From the NCBI GenBank assembly GCA_019075905.1, contig JAGXAM010000009.1:1-64000 (forward strand): a DNA stretch of 64,000 nt, in the 5' to 3' direction. This DNA comes from Hyphomicrobiales bacterium. GTDB lineage: Bacteria; Pseudomonadota; Alphaproteobacteria; Rhizobiales; Beijerinckiaceae. Shown in pieces: positions 44,475 through 53,036 of this stretch. The notes below the pieces were generated by a model that saw only the letters and a program-made list of their open reading frames with translations, did not search any database and was not told the origin of the DNA. The translations under genes were made by a program, and so were the position numbers. Positions within the stretch are counted from its first letter, which is position 1, and each line of letters begins with the position of its first letter.

Positions 44475-45647
44475 TCACGCTCCGTCGCGCAAGATCAGCC
44501 CCGTCACCCTTCGGCCCGCCACCGCCACCAGCGCCATCAGCCCGGCCAGCAGCCAGAAGGCGTGCGCAAGGTCGAACCAGTGCGCGAACAGACCCATCGC
44601 CGCCGGCCCGGCCAGCCCGCCGGCATAGCCGGTGGTCGAGATCGCCGCTATGGCGAGGCCCGCCGGCATGAAGCGCTGCGTGCCGCCGAGGCGAAACAGG
44701 ATCGGCACGATATTGGCGGCACCAAGCCCGACCAGGGCAAAGCCGGTGAGGGCCACGACGAGGGCAGGGGCCAGCAACACCATGATGAAACCGAGCATGG
44801 CCAGCGTCGCGCCGCCAACCATGGTGGTGCGGTCACCCAGTGCCGCCACCAGCCGGTCGCCACCGAGCCGCCCGAGCGTCATCGCCACCGAGAAAAACGC
44901 AAAGCCAATGCCGCCGCGGGTCGCCGGTGCCAGATGCTGGCCCACCAGCAGCACGGCGCTCCAGTCGAGCACGGCGCCTTCAGCCAGAAACATCGCCGCC
45001 GCCAGCAGCGCGAGAATCAGCACGAATCCATGCGGCAGCGCGAAGATCGGGCCGGGTGAAGCCTCGGCCTGCCGCAGGATTCGCGGGGCGGCAAGGGCCA
45101 GCAGCACACCAATCAGCCCGGCATCCACGAGGGTGCAGGCCAGCGGCCCGACGCCCAGCCACAACAGCAGCGTCATCAGCGCCGCGCCGACGACCCCGCC
45201 AATGCTGAATTGTGCATGAAAGCCGGACATCAGCGGCTGGCGCGCCTGGCGCTCGACCTCGACCCCGTGCATGTTCATGGCGACATCGAGCGAGCCCAGC
45301 GCCGCACCGAAAAGAAACAGCGCAGCACCGAGGCCGGGCGAGGATGAGGCAAAGGCCAGCGGTGGCAGCAGCACGATCAGGCCGAAGCCGCTCGCCAGCA
45401 TGACGCGGTGCGGGCCGTAGCGGGCGCTATATATCCCCGAGATCGCCATGGCGGCGATCGAGCCGAGGCCAATACAGGCGAGCAGCAGCCCCAGTTCACC
45501 ATCGCCGCTGCCAAGACGCGCCTTGGCAAAGGGCACCAGCGGCGCCCAGCAGGCAATGGCAAAGCCATTGGCAAGGAAAAACAGCCGCGTGCCGGTGCCA
45601 GCACGTTGCAGGACCAGCCGCCCGGCGCTGAGGGTCGCGTCACTCAT
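44475..45647 (-). CDS. MFS transporter, YbjJ-like
   Basis: 390 residues and about 12 membrane spans. The first half has RLFFLANGFAIACWAPLVPFAKARLG and GIYSARYGPHRVM with the inter-helix 2-3 basic motif, then LGSLDVAMNMHGVEVE, which is characteristic of the FucP/YbjJ-like branch. The second half contains MTLGRLGGDRLVAALGDRTTM. It probably exports or imports a small solute; no substrate is indicated. It converges on the TMEM175 gene, 12 bp apart. Confidence 0.85.
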   Translation of the reverse strand: MSDATLSAGRLVLQRAGTGTRLFFLANGFAIACWAPLVPFAKARLGSGDGELGLLLACIGLGSIAAMAISGIYSARYGPHRVMLASGFGLIVLLPPLAFASSSPGLGAALFLFGAALGSLDVAMNMHGVEVERQARQPLMSGFHAQFSIGGVVGAALMTLLLWLGVGPLACTLVDAGLIGVLLALAAPRILRQAEASPGPIFALPHGFVLILALLAAAMFLAEGAVLDWSAVLLVGQHLAPATRGGIGFAFFSVAMTLGRLGGDRLVAALGDRTTMVGGATLAMLGFIMVLLAPALVVALTGFALVGLGAANIVPILFRLGGTQRFMPAGLAIAAISTTGYAGGLAGPAAMGLFAHWFDLAHAFWLLAGLMALVAVAGRRVTGLILRDGA

Positions 45648-45963
45648 GGCGAGGCCATGTCACGGCGCGATGTCGCGCGCGCGAAAGACGAAGCCGGAAC
45701 GTCAGCACAAGTCCCAAGGCAGCCTTCCTCCGGCGATTCGGATGCATCTGCCTTCAGCCTGCGCCGTATGACAATTGGTTGCAACATAGCCGGCAGGGCC
45801 TCCCGGGTGCGCCGGTCCCGGCGCCGGATGTATCGCCGGGGCGTCAAAGGGGCAGAAATGCCGCTGTTTTCAGCTGCGTCCTTGCCTGAACCGCGCCGCC
45901 GGCAGCCTGGCTTGCGGCCAGAAGCGCAGCATGCAACCCTCGCCTGCGGCAAAGCGGGAGATC
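45648..45963. other. 316-bp gap between the MFS gene and the Anbu operon
   Basis: No protein or RNA gene is convincing here; the frames that stay open have no family likeness. It must hold promoters for the leftward MFS gene and the rightward ATP-grasp gene. An AT-richer stretch near 45765-45800 (ATGACAATTGGTTGCAACATAG) is the most likely regulatory spot, but no -35/-10 pair can be defended. Confidence 0.5.
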
Positions 45964-47451
45964 ATGGCACCCGAATTGCTTGCCCACATGTCAAACGGTA
46001 GGGAGATTGCCTTGGCCTTTGATGAAATGAACGGCGATGATGGTGCCACCCGCGAGGTCTATGCCGGCCTCTCCGACTGGCTGGCCGCCACCCCGGGCGA
46101 TCAACTCGCGCACCGGCGCGGCGAGGCTGAGGCCATGTTCCGGCGCATCGGCATTACCTTTTCGGTTTATGGCGACGAGCAGGGTGGCGAAAGGCTGATT
46201 CCCTTCGACATCATCCCGCGCCTGCTCGCCATGAAGGAATGGAAGAAGCTTGAAGCCGGGCTGGAGCAGCGGGTGCGGGCCCTCAATGCCTTTATCGCCG
46301 ATGTTTACGGCGCCCGCGAGATCGTCCGGGCCGGCATCGTCCCCGAGGATCTGGTGCTCCGCAATGCCGCCTTCCGCCCGGAAATGACCCGCATCAAGCC
46401 GGCTGCCGGCCAATATGTCCACATTGCCGGCATTGATGTCGTGCGCTGCGGCGAGGATGATCTTTATGTGTTGGAGGACAATGCCCGCACGCCCTCGGGG
46501 GTTTCCTACATGCTGGAAAACCGCGAGGTCATGTTCCGGCTGTTTCCCGAGCTTTTCTCGAAAATGCGGGTGCGCCCGGTCGATGATTACCCCGACAAGC
46601 TGAAGGCAACCCTGCGCTCGCTCGCCCCGGCGAGCGCCTCCAAAGAGCCGGAAATCGTGCTTCTCACCCCGGGCGCGCTGAATTCGGCCTATTATGAGCA
46701 CAGCTTTCTGTCCGACAAGATGGGCATCGAACTGGTCGAGGGCCGCGATCTGTTCGTGCGCGGCAATGTCGTGTTCATGCGCACCACCGAGGGCCCCAAG
46801 CGCGTCGATGTCATCTACCGGCGCATCGATGATGATTATCTCGATCCCTTGGCCTTCCGGCCGGATTCAGCCCTCGGCGTGCCGGGTCTGATGTCCGCCT
46901 ATGAGGCCGGCAATGTCACGATTTCCAATGCGGTCGGCACCGGCATTGCCGATGACAAGGCCATTTACAGCTACATGCCGGAGATCGTCCGGTTTTTTTC
47001 CGGCGAGGAGCCGCTGCTCAAAAATGTGCCAACATGGCGCTGTCGTGAGCAGGATGCCCTGAAATATGTGCTCGCCCATCTTGGCGAGATGGTGGTCAAG
47101 GAAGTCAATGGCTCGGGTGGTTACGGCATGCTGGTCGGGCCGCATGCCTCACGCGCCGAACTCGATGCCTTTGCTGCCCGGCTGCGTCATGATCCTTCTG
47201 CCTATATCGCCCAGCCGACCCTGTCGCTCTCGACCGTGCCGTGCTTTCTCGACAATGGCATCGCCTCGCGCCACGTCGATCTGCGCCCCTTCGTGCTTTG
47301 CGGCGCCGACAAGGTGCGCATCGTCCCGGGCGGCCTGACGCGCGTGGCGATGACGGCCGGCTCGCTCGTGGTCAATTCCTCGCAGGGCGGCGGCACCAAG
47401 GACACCTGGGTGGTTGATGATGATCCGGCCGCGCCCGCCTTACCGCATTGA
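45964..47451 (+). CDS. Circularly permuted type 2 ATP-grasp protein
   Basis: 495 residues from ATG 45964; ATG 45931 or 45988 are also possible. It belongs to the COG2308-type family (DUF404/DUF407). Typical are ALAFDEMNGDDGATREVYAGLSDWL, FRRIGITFSVYGDEQGGERLIPFDIIPR, LNAFIADVYG, VLEDNARTPSGVSYMLENRE (ATP-grasp DNxRxPSGxSY), and VVKEVNGSGGYGMLVGP. Such proteins are believed to ligate amino groups to carboxylates. It is the first gene of the operon with alpha-E, transglutaminase and Anbu, with only 21 bp to the next gene. Experimental substrates are not known. Confidence 0.9.
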   Translation: MAPELLAHMSNGREIALAFDEMNGDDGATREVYAGLSDWLAATPGDQLAHRRGEAEAMFRRIGITFSVYGDEQGGERLIPFDIIPRLLAMKEWKKLEAGLEQRVRALNAFIADVYGAREIVRAGIVPEDLVLRNAAFRPEMTRIKPAAGQYVHIAGIDVVRCGEDDLYVLEDNARTPSGVSYMLENREVMFRLFPELFSKMRVRPVDDYPDKLKATLRSLAPASASKEPEIVLLTPGALNSAYYEHSFLSDKMGIELVEGRDLFVRGNVVFMRTTEGPKRVDVIYRRIDDDYLDPLAFRPDSALGVPGLMSAYEAGNVTISNAVGTGIADDKAIYSYMPEIVRFFSGEEPLLKNVPTWRCREQDALKYVLAHLGEMVVKEVNGSGGYGMLVGPHASRAELDAFAARLRHDPSAYIAQPTLSLSTVPCFLDNGIASRHVDLRPFVLCGADKVRIVPGGLTRVAMTAGSLVVNSSQGGGTKDTWVVDDDPAAPALPH

Positions 47452-47472
47452 TGAGCAAAGAGTGATCCTGCC

Positions 47473-48414
47473 ATGCTGAGCCGCACTGCTGACAGTTTGT
47501 TCTGGCTGTCCCGCTATATGGAGCGGGCGGAAAATCTGGCGCGAGTGCTCGATGTCGCCTCGCGCATGTCAACCCTCCCGACCGAATATTCCGGCACGAT
47601 GAACGAGTGGGAAAGCGCTGTCGCCACAGCTGGTTGTGGGAGTTTGTTCAGGCAACACCGCGAGAAGGCGACGCGCGAGTCGGTGGTCGATTTTCTGGTT
47701 GCCTCGCCCGATAATCCCAACTCGATCCTCGCCTGCATCCAGACCTGCCGCACCAATGCGCGGGCGGTGCGCGGCGCCATGACCGCGGAAATGTGGGAGG
47801 TGGTCAACGGCGCCTGGCTGGCTTTGCAGAATGTCGATTTTGCCGATATCAGCGGGCCGGCGCTGGCCAGGTTCCTGGCGATGATCATGGAGACCTCGCT
47901 GCGCTTTGACAGCGTCGCCTATCGCACCATGCTGCGCACGGATCCCTACTGGTTCCAGAGACTTGGCACGTTTGTCGAGCGCGCCGACAATTCTGCCCGC
48001 CTGCTCGACGTGAAATATCACGTGCTGCTGCCGCAAAGCGAATCGGTCGGCGGCGGGCTGGATTATTTCCAGTGGACCTCGCTGCTGCGCTCGGTTTCCG
48101 CCCTCACCTCGTTCCAGTGGGTTTACCGCGAGAGCGTCAAGCCCTGGCTGGTGGCGGATTTTCTGATCCTGCGCCCGGAACAGCCGCGCTCGCTGATCGC
48201 CGTCTATGGCGAGATTACCCGCTTTCTGGAGCGGATCGCCGATCTTTACGGGCGCCAGGGCGAAAGCCAGCGTCTGGCGCGCGCGATGCTGGCGCAATTG
48301 CAGAACACGCCGATCGACCGGCTGTTCCAGCAGGGCCTGCATGAGTTCCTCGGCGGCTTCATCAATGACAACAACCGGCTTGGCAGCGCCATAGCCAGCC
48401 AGTATCTGCAATGA
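47473..48414 (+). CDS. Alpha-E domain-containing protein
   Basis: 313 residues, all-helical (COG2307, DUF403). It begins MLSRTADSLFWLSRYMERAENLARVLDVASRM, a stretch that marks the family, and later has FGTFVERADNSARLLDVKYH (here LGTFVERADNSARLLDV), repeating the ERA(E/D)N motif. The repeat of ERAEN/ERADN suggests a symmetric helical bundle, with the acidic residues of the motif lining a cavity. The family always travels with ATP-grasp and transglutaminase genes, and its biochemical role is unknown. One base separates it from the transglutaminase gene. Confidence 0.92.
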   Translation: MLSRTADSLFWLSRYMERAENLARVLDVASRMSTLPTEYSGTMNEWESAVATAGCGSLFRQHREKATRESVVDFLVASPDNPNSILACIQTCRTNARAVRGAMTAEMWEVVNGAWLALQNVDFADISGPALARFLAMIMETSLRFDSVAYRTMLRTDPYWFQRLGTFVERADNSARLLDVKYHVLLPQSESVGGGLDYFQWTSLLRSVSALTSFQWVYRESVKPWLVADFLILRPEQPRSLIAVYGEITRFLERIADLYGRQGESQRLARAMLAQLQNTPIDRLFQQGLHEFLGGFINDNNRLGSAIASQYLQ

Positions 48415-48415
48415 C

Positions 48416-49240
48416 ATGCGTCTGAAACTCAGCCATAACACCCGCTACCATTATGGCGTGCCGGTGCGTCACGCCATGCAGGTGCTGCGCCTGACGCCGC
48501 GTGCCCATGACGGCCAGTTCGTGCGCGATTGGCGTATCGCCATAGATGCCGATGGCCTGCTGCTGGCGGGCGAGGATGCTCTCGGTAACATCACCCGTAC
48601 CTTTTTCATTGAAGGCCCGGTCAGCGAGGTCAATGTCACGGTTTCCGGCATTGTCGATACCGCGGACACTGCAGGCAGGGTCAGCGGCACCCGCGAGACG
48701 TTTCCGCCCGGCTTCTGGTTGCGCTCCAGCGACCTGACCCGCGCCGATCCGGCAATCGCGCAATTTGCCTTTGGATTGCGGGCAGCCGAGGGCGCCGACA
48801 GCGTTGCCACCCTGCATGCGCTGATGCGCGCCATTCAGGCGCAGATGCGCTTTGTCCTCGGCGAAACCTCGATGATGACCAGCGCCGCCGAGGCCTGGGC
48901 CAATCATAGCGGCGTCTGTCAGGATTTTGCGCAAGTGTTCCTTAGCGCCGCGCATGTGCTTGATATTCCGGCCCGTTACGTCAGCGGTTATTACCTTCTG
49001 CATGAAACCACCGAGCAAACCGCCGGCCATGCCTGGGCCGAGGCCTATATTGAGGGCCTGGGCTGGATCGGCTTTGATCCGGCCAATGGCGTGTGCGTCG
49101 ATGAGCGTTATGTGCGGGTTGCCATTGGCACCAATGCCCATGATGCCGCGCCGGTGCGTGGATCACGGGCGGGCGGCGGCACCGAGACCCTTGACGTTGC
49201 CGTGCATGTCTCGCAAATTATCGCCACATCCGCCCAATGA
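48416..49240 (+). CDS. Transglutaminase-like cysteine protease family protein
   Basis: 274 residues. The N-terminal half is the beta-rich domain (LKLSHNTRYHYGVPVRHAMQVLRLTPR) usual for this group. The transglutaminase-like catalytic triad is Cys in AWANHSGVCQDFAQVF, His in TAGHAWAEAYIEGLGW, and Asp in IGFDPANG. Fold members hydrolyse or ligate amide bonds. It starts one base after the alpha-E stop, so translation is probably coupled. Anbu follows after 38 bp. It probably acts on the same unknown peptide-like substrate as the ATP-grasp enzyme. Confidence 0.93.
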   Translation: MRLKLSHNTRYHYGVPVRHAMQVLRLTPRAHDGQFVRDWRIAIDADGLLLAGEDALGNITRTFFIEGPVSEVNVTVSGIVDTADTAGRVSGTRETFPPGFWLRSSDLTRADPAIAQFAFGLRAAEGADSVATLHALMRAIQAQMRFVLGETSMMTSAAEAWANHSGVCQDFAQVFLSAAHVLDIPARYVSGYYLLHETTEQTAGHAWAEAYIEGLGWIGFDPANGVCVDERYVRVAIGTNAHDAAPVRGSRAGGGTETLDVAVHVSQIIATSAQ

Positions 49241-49278
49241 GCGGCCCGCCCGCAAGCTTCGAGAGTATGTGACCGCTC

Positions 49279-50022
49279 ATGACTTATTGTGTCGGCATCT
49301 GCCTGCAACAGGGTCTCGTCGTGCTGGCCGATACCCGCACCAATGCCGGCCTCGACAATATCGCGACCTTCCGCAAGCTGCATGTCTTCGAGCAGCCCGG
49401 CGAGAAGCTTTTCGCGCTCGCCACCGCCGGCAATCTCGCTTTCACCCAGAGCATCCTTGCGGTGCTGCGTGAAGGCTTTGAGACTGCCGAGGGCACGCGC
49501 ACCCTGCTGGACCAGCCCACCATGTTCCGCGCCGCCCAATTCATCGGCGAGGTGGTGCGCCACGCTTACCAGTCCGAGGGAATCGCCATCGAGCAGGCCG
49601 GCACCTCGCTGGATTTCACCATGCTCTTTGGCGGGCAAATCAAAAACCAGGCGATGAAGCTCTATTTGATGTACCGCGCCGGAAATTTCATCGAGGCAAC
49701 GCCGGACACGCCCTATCTGCAAATTGGCGAGCACAAATACGGCAAGCCCATTCTCGACCGCGCCGTCACCTATGAGATGGATCTCAATGACGCCCTCAAG
49801 GTGGCGCTGATTTCCATGGATTCGACCATCCGCTCCAACCTCGGCGTCGGCATGCCGCTAGATTTCATCATGCTGCGGCGCGATGCCATGGCATTTGATC
49901 TCAAGACCCGCATCGAGCCGGGCGAGCCCTATTTCCACGATCTGCGCGAGCGCTGGTCAGCCGCGCTGCGCCGCGCCCATATGGATATTCCTGCGCCGCC
50001 CTACGGCCGGCAGGGCAGCTGA
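49279..50022 (+). CDS. Anbu, ancestral proteasome beta-subunit-like protease
   Basis: 247 residues. The second residue is Thr (MTYCVG), giving Thr1 as N-terminal nucleophile after Met removal. Asp17 (LADTRTNAG) and Lys32 (FRKLHVF) are at the proteasome-type catalytic places. DTRTNAGLDNIATFRK is diagnostic of Anbu rather than HslV or 20S beta subunits. Anbu proteins form ring- or helix-like oligomers, and their substrates are unknown. It is the last gene of the cluster with ATP-grasp, alpha-E and transglutaminase genes, the standard Anbu neighbourhood. Confidence 0.93.
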   Translation: MTYCVGICLQQGLVVLADTRTNAGLDNIATFRKLHVFEQPGEKLFALATAGNLAFTQSILAVLREGFETAEGTRTLLDQPTMFRAAQFIGEVVRHAYQSEGIAIEQAGTSLDFTMLFGGQIKNQAMKLYLMYRAGNFIEATPDTPYLQIGEHKYGKPILDRAVTYEMDLNDALKVALISMDSTIRSNLGVGMPLDFIMLRRDAMAFDLKTRIEPGEPYFHDLRERWSAALRRAHMDIPAPPYGRQGS

Positions 50023-50066
50023 AACCGGCCGGCCAGGCTGTGCTGCGTCGGCACAGCTGATTCGCT

Positions 50067-51086
50067 TCAGCCCCAGAGCGCGGCCACGGGCGGTTGCAGC
50101 AGCGATTGCGCGCAGGCCATGGCCGGCACCCGGTCCTCGCCCAGCAGCAGCGGCGCGTCGAGATCGACATAATCAGCCGCGCCGGTTAGCATCATGGCAG
50201 GGGCAATCCCGAGCGAGGACGCCACCATGCAGCCGACGAATATGCCAAAGCCGAGCTGGCGCGCCGCATCGATCAGCGCCAGCGCCTCGGTCAGTCCGCC
50301 GGTCTTGTCGAGCTTGACGTTGATCATGTCATAGCGCCGGCGGAGGCTGGCGAGGCCATGGCGATCATGCACGCTCTCGTCGGCGCAAAGCCTGATATGG
50401 CGCGGTAGGTCCGCCAGAACCCCGTCCTTGCCGGCCGGCAGCGGTTGCTCGACCAGCGTGACACCGCAGGCAAGGCAGGCGGCGAAATTTTCGTCGAGCA
50501 CCGCTTCATCCCAGCTCTCATTGGCATCGACGATGAGTTCGGCCTGCGGTGCCGCGGCCCGCACCGCATGCAGGCGCGCGGCATCACCATGGCCGCCAAG
50601 CTTGAGCTTGAGCAAGGGCCGGGCCGCCTCGTGCGCCGCCTGCGCCGCCATGGCCTCGGGCGTGCCAAGCGACAGCGTGAAGGCGGTGATGGTCGGGGCA
50701 GGGGCGGCAAGGCCGGCGATCTCCCAGGCGCGGCATCCTGCTTCCTTGGCGGTGAGATCCCACAAGGCGCAATCCAGCGCATTGCGGGCCGCGCCCGCCG
50801 GCATGGCCCGTTGCAGCGAGGCCCGGTCCATGCCCTGGCGCAAGGCCGCACGCTGCGCCGCGATGGCGGCAACCACCCCCTCGATGCTCTCGCCATAGCG
50901 CGCATAGGGCACGCACTCGCCGCGCCCGCACACCCCGCCGCGCCGCAAGCTGACAGTGACGACGCTGGCATGGGTGCGCGCGCCGCGTGCAATCACAAAA
51001 GGCCGGGCCAGCCGGAAATGTTCGATTTCGACGGCAAGATCAATCGCTACAGGGTTTTCTGCGATGAATTCCGGCAATTCTTTCAT
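50067..51086 (-). CDS. Enolase-superfamily epimerase, dipeptide (Ala-Glu) epimerase or N-acyl-amino-acid racemase type
   Basis: 339 residues. The capping domain is followed by a TIM barrel. Catalytic residues of the muconate-lactonizing subgroup are in place: Lys pair in LKLKLGG, metal ligands in IVDANESW (Asp), VEQPLP (Glu) and CADES (Asp), and the second catalytic Lys in NVKLDKTGG. FTLSLGTPEAMAAQA and ARNALDCALWDL fit L-Ala-D/L-Glu epimerases or DgcA. It would act in murein peptide recycling or D-amino-acid use. It is read towards Anbu, 44 bp away and convergent, so not in the same operon. Confidence 0.85.
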   Translation of the reverse strand: MKELPEFIAENPVAIDLAVEIEHFRLARPFVIARGARTHASVVTVSLRRGGVCGRGECVPYARYGESIEGVVAAIAAQRAALRQGMDRASLQRAMPAGAARNALDCALWDLTAKEAGCRAWEIAGLAAPAPTITAFTLSLGTPEAMAAQAAHEAARPLLKLKLGGHGDAARLHAVRAAAPQAELIVDANESWDEAVLDENFAACLACGVTLVEQPLPAGKDGVLADLPRHIRLCADESVHDRHGLASLRRRYDMINVKLDKTGGLTEALALIDAARQLGFGIFVGCMVASSLGIAPAMMLTGAADYVDLDAPLLLGEDRVPAMACAQSLLQPPVAALWG

Positions 51087-51174
51087 TCTGGATCCTGTGC
51101 TTTAAGTGATTTGAAGGAGGTTTGGCGCAAAACCTGTTGCCAGGTCGTAAAAGCCGCGTTTTCGGAGTAATGTC

Positions 51175-51852
51175 ATGCGCAGTGTATGGATTGGCAAAAG
51201 ACAAGGCAATCGCACAGCATGTTCCATCAAGGCCAAAGTTTTCGATGATGAAAATCCAGCCATTGCTGAACTGACGATCATTGATCTCAGCCCGACCGGC
51301 GCGCGTGCGCGGCTCGAGAAAAATGTGCCCTTGCCCGAGTTTTTCCAGATTTCGATCCCCTCGCGTGACGAGACCCGTTATGCGCGGCTGCGCTGGCACC
51401 GCGATGTGCTGGTCGGTTTCGAGTTCATCCGCGTCAGCGAAGTGGAAATTCTCAAGGATGTCACCACCCTGACGCGCCGCCTCAACCTGCTTGAGCAAAG
51501 TCTGGCGCAACGCCTCAATCTCGCCGAAGGCGAGGGCTTTTATGCCGATGAGGGCAATGATCCCGGCCCGCTTGGCGACAAGACCCTGGTGCCGATCTCG
51601 GTCATCCACACCACCACAACCGCCGCCGCCCCCGCCATCGACGCCAGCCAAAGCCAGGCCATCGAATCGCTGGAGCAGCGGCTGGAGCGGCTCGAAGCCG
51701 AAATGACCAAGGCGCTCGACCTGCTGCACGCCGAAGTTGCCGAGCGCATATCCGGCAATCTCGCGGCGCGCTTTGCCGCCTTTGAGAACCGCAATGTCGA
51801 GATCATCCAGACCCTTCACAAGCTTCTACCCTTGATCAACCGGGCGGCGTGA
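51175..51852 (+). CDS. PilZ-like domain protein with coiled-coil C-terminus
   Basis: 225 residues. The first 90 resemble a PilZ domain: IKAKVFDDENPAIAELTIIDLSPTGARARLEKN and a beta-strand pair with RLRWHRDVLVGFEFI (the usual [DN]xSxxGA[RK] is DLSPTGAR). The basic RxxxR start for c-di-GMP is only partly kept (RSVWIGKRQGNR). The rest is helical with a heptad-rich stretch near 155-215 (IESLEQRLERLEAEMTKALDLLHAEVAERI) that should form a coiled coil. It could be a c-di-GMP-responsive adaptor. ATG 51175 follows GGAG. It is divergent from the epimerase gene. Confidence 0.7.
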   Translation: MRSVWIGKRQGNRTACSIKAKVFDDENPAIAELTIIDLSPTGARARLEKNVPLPEFFQISIPSRDETRYARLRWHRDVLVGFEFIRVSEVEILKDVTTLTRRLNLLEQSLAQRLNLAEGEGFYADEGNDPGPLGDKTLVPISVIHTTTTAAAPAIDASQSQAIESLEQRLERLEAEMTKALDLLHAEVAERISGNLAARFAAFENRNVEIIQTLHKLLPLINRAA

Positions 51853-52074
51853 GCGGGCAGGGGCTATCGAAACCAGGCGCCATCGCCGCTTGCCATCCTG
51901 ACTTGTGCCCACACATCCTGCGCGCAGCGCCGCGGCTGCGGCGTTGACACGGGCGCTTGTGCGGAAGCCTTGCTTGTCCCGCAAAAGTCTGCTCAAGTTC
52001 GTCCCCGACGTAACCCTTTCGCCGCGCGCAGCGCAACTGTCGTTGCAAGCCATGGATCGCAACGGGTGGGGCGC

Positions 52075-52845
52075 ATGAATCCTCTATTTGAAAAAATCGG
52101 TCGCGCGCTCGCAGGATTTCTGAGCAGGGAGAGGCATGTTCACAGCGCCGCGCCGGTGACGCCGCCGGACCAACTGGTGAAGAGCCTCGTGCCGGGCGAT
52201 GTGGTGCTGGTCGAGGGTTCATCGCAGGTCAGCGCCGCCATCAAATATTTGACCCAGTCCACCTGGTCGCACGCGGCGCTCTATGTCGGGCCACCAGGTT
52301 CTGGGCTGCTGGTTGATCCGTCGCATTGCTTCATCGAAGCCGATCTCGTCTCTGGCGTGCGCACCGTCGGCATCGAGCCCTTCATGACTGTGCCGACCCG
52401 CATCTGCCGGCCGGTCGGGCTTGGCGCAGCGGACCGGCGGGCGATCATAGATTTCGCGCTGCGCCAGCTCGGCCACCGCTATGACCTCAGAAACATCGTC
52501 GATCTTGCGCGCTATCTGTTGCCAACGCCGCCGGTGCCCACAAAGTGGCGGCGGCGGATGATTGCGCTCGGAAGCGGCGACCCCACAAGGGCCATTTGCT
52601 CGACGCTGATCGCCCAGGCCTTCCAGTCGATCAATTATCCGGTGCTGCCGACGGTTGAGCACCGCGCCGCAGCGACCCAGCAATGTCCTGACTGCGTCGA
52701 TGAGGTTCTGCACATCCGCCATTACTCACTGTTTGTCCCGCGCGATTTTGATTTGTCGCCATATTTTGAGATCATCAAGCCGGCGCTCGAGGAGAATTTT
52801 GATTACAGGGTGCTTCATTGGCAGGCCGAGGGCGGAGCCCCGTGA
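52075..52845 (+). CDS. YiiX/YebB-like NlpC/P60 family cysteine hydrolase
   Basis: 256 residues. The permuted papain-like fold shows QSTWSHAALYVGPPG with the catalytic His, and later DPTRAICSTLIAQAFQSINYP with the catalytic Cys, in the order typical of YiiX (LRAT-like) proteins. There is no export signal, and the family is thought to act on lipids or peptidoglycan. ATG 52075 is chosen because the frame upstream has no likeness. The gap of 222 bp before and 190 bp after have no clear gene. No operon partner is evident. Confidence 0.75.
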   Translation: MNPLFEKIGRALAGFLSRERHVHSAAPVTPPDQLVKSLVPGDVVLVEGSSQVSAAIKYLTQSTWSHAALYVGPPGSGLLVDPSHCFIEADLVSGVRTVGIEPFMTVPTRICRPVGLGAADRRAIIDFALRQLGHRYDLRNIVDLARYLLPTPPVPTKWRRRMIALGSGDPTRAICSTLIAQAFQSINYPVLPTVEHRAAATQQCPDCVDEVLHIRHYSLFVPRDFDLSPYFEIIKPALEENFDYRVLHWQAEGGAP

Positions 52846-53036
52846 TCGACCGCGTCGCGCTTTTATGGCGGCGACGGGCCTTCCGCGCCTGGCGTGGGGC
52901 TGCTGCCTCGACTTTGCCTTACCTTTCACCTAAGGCATAGGTCGGTTCGACGGGGCTGCGCGGATGATGGTCATACGCAAATCGGTGATGCGGCGCATGC
53001 GGAATGGCCTCCGCGATGCGGCCATGATGCGCGGGC

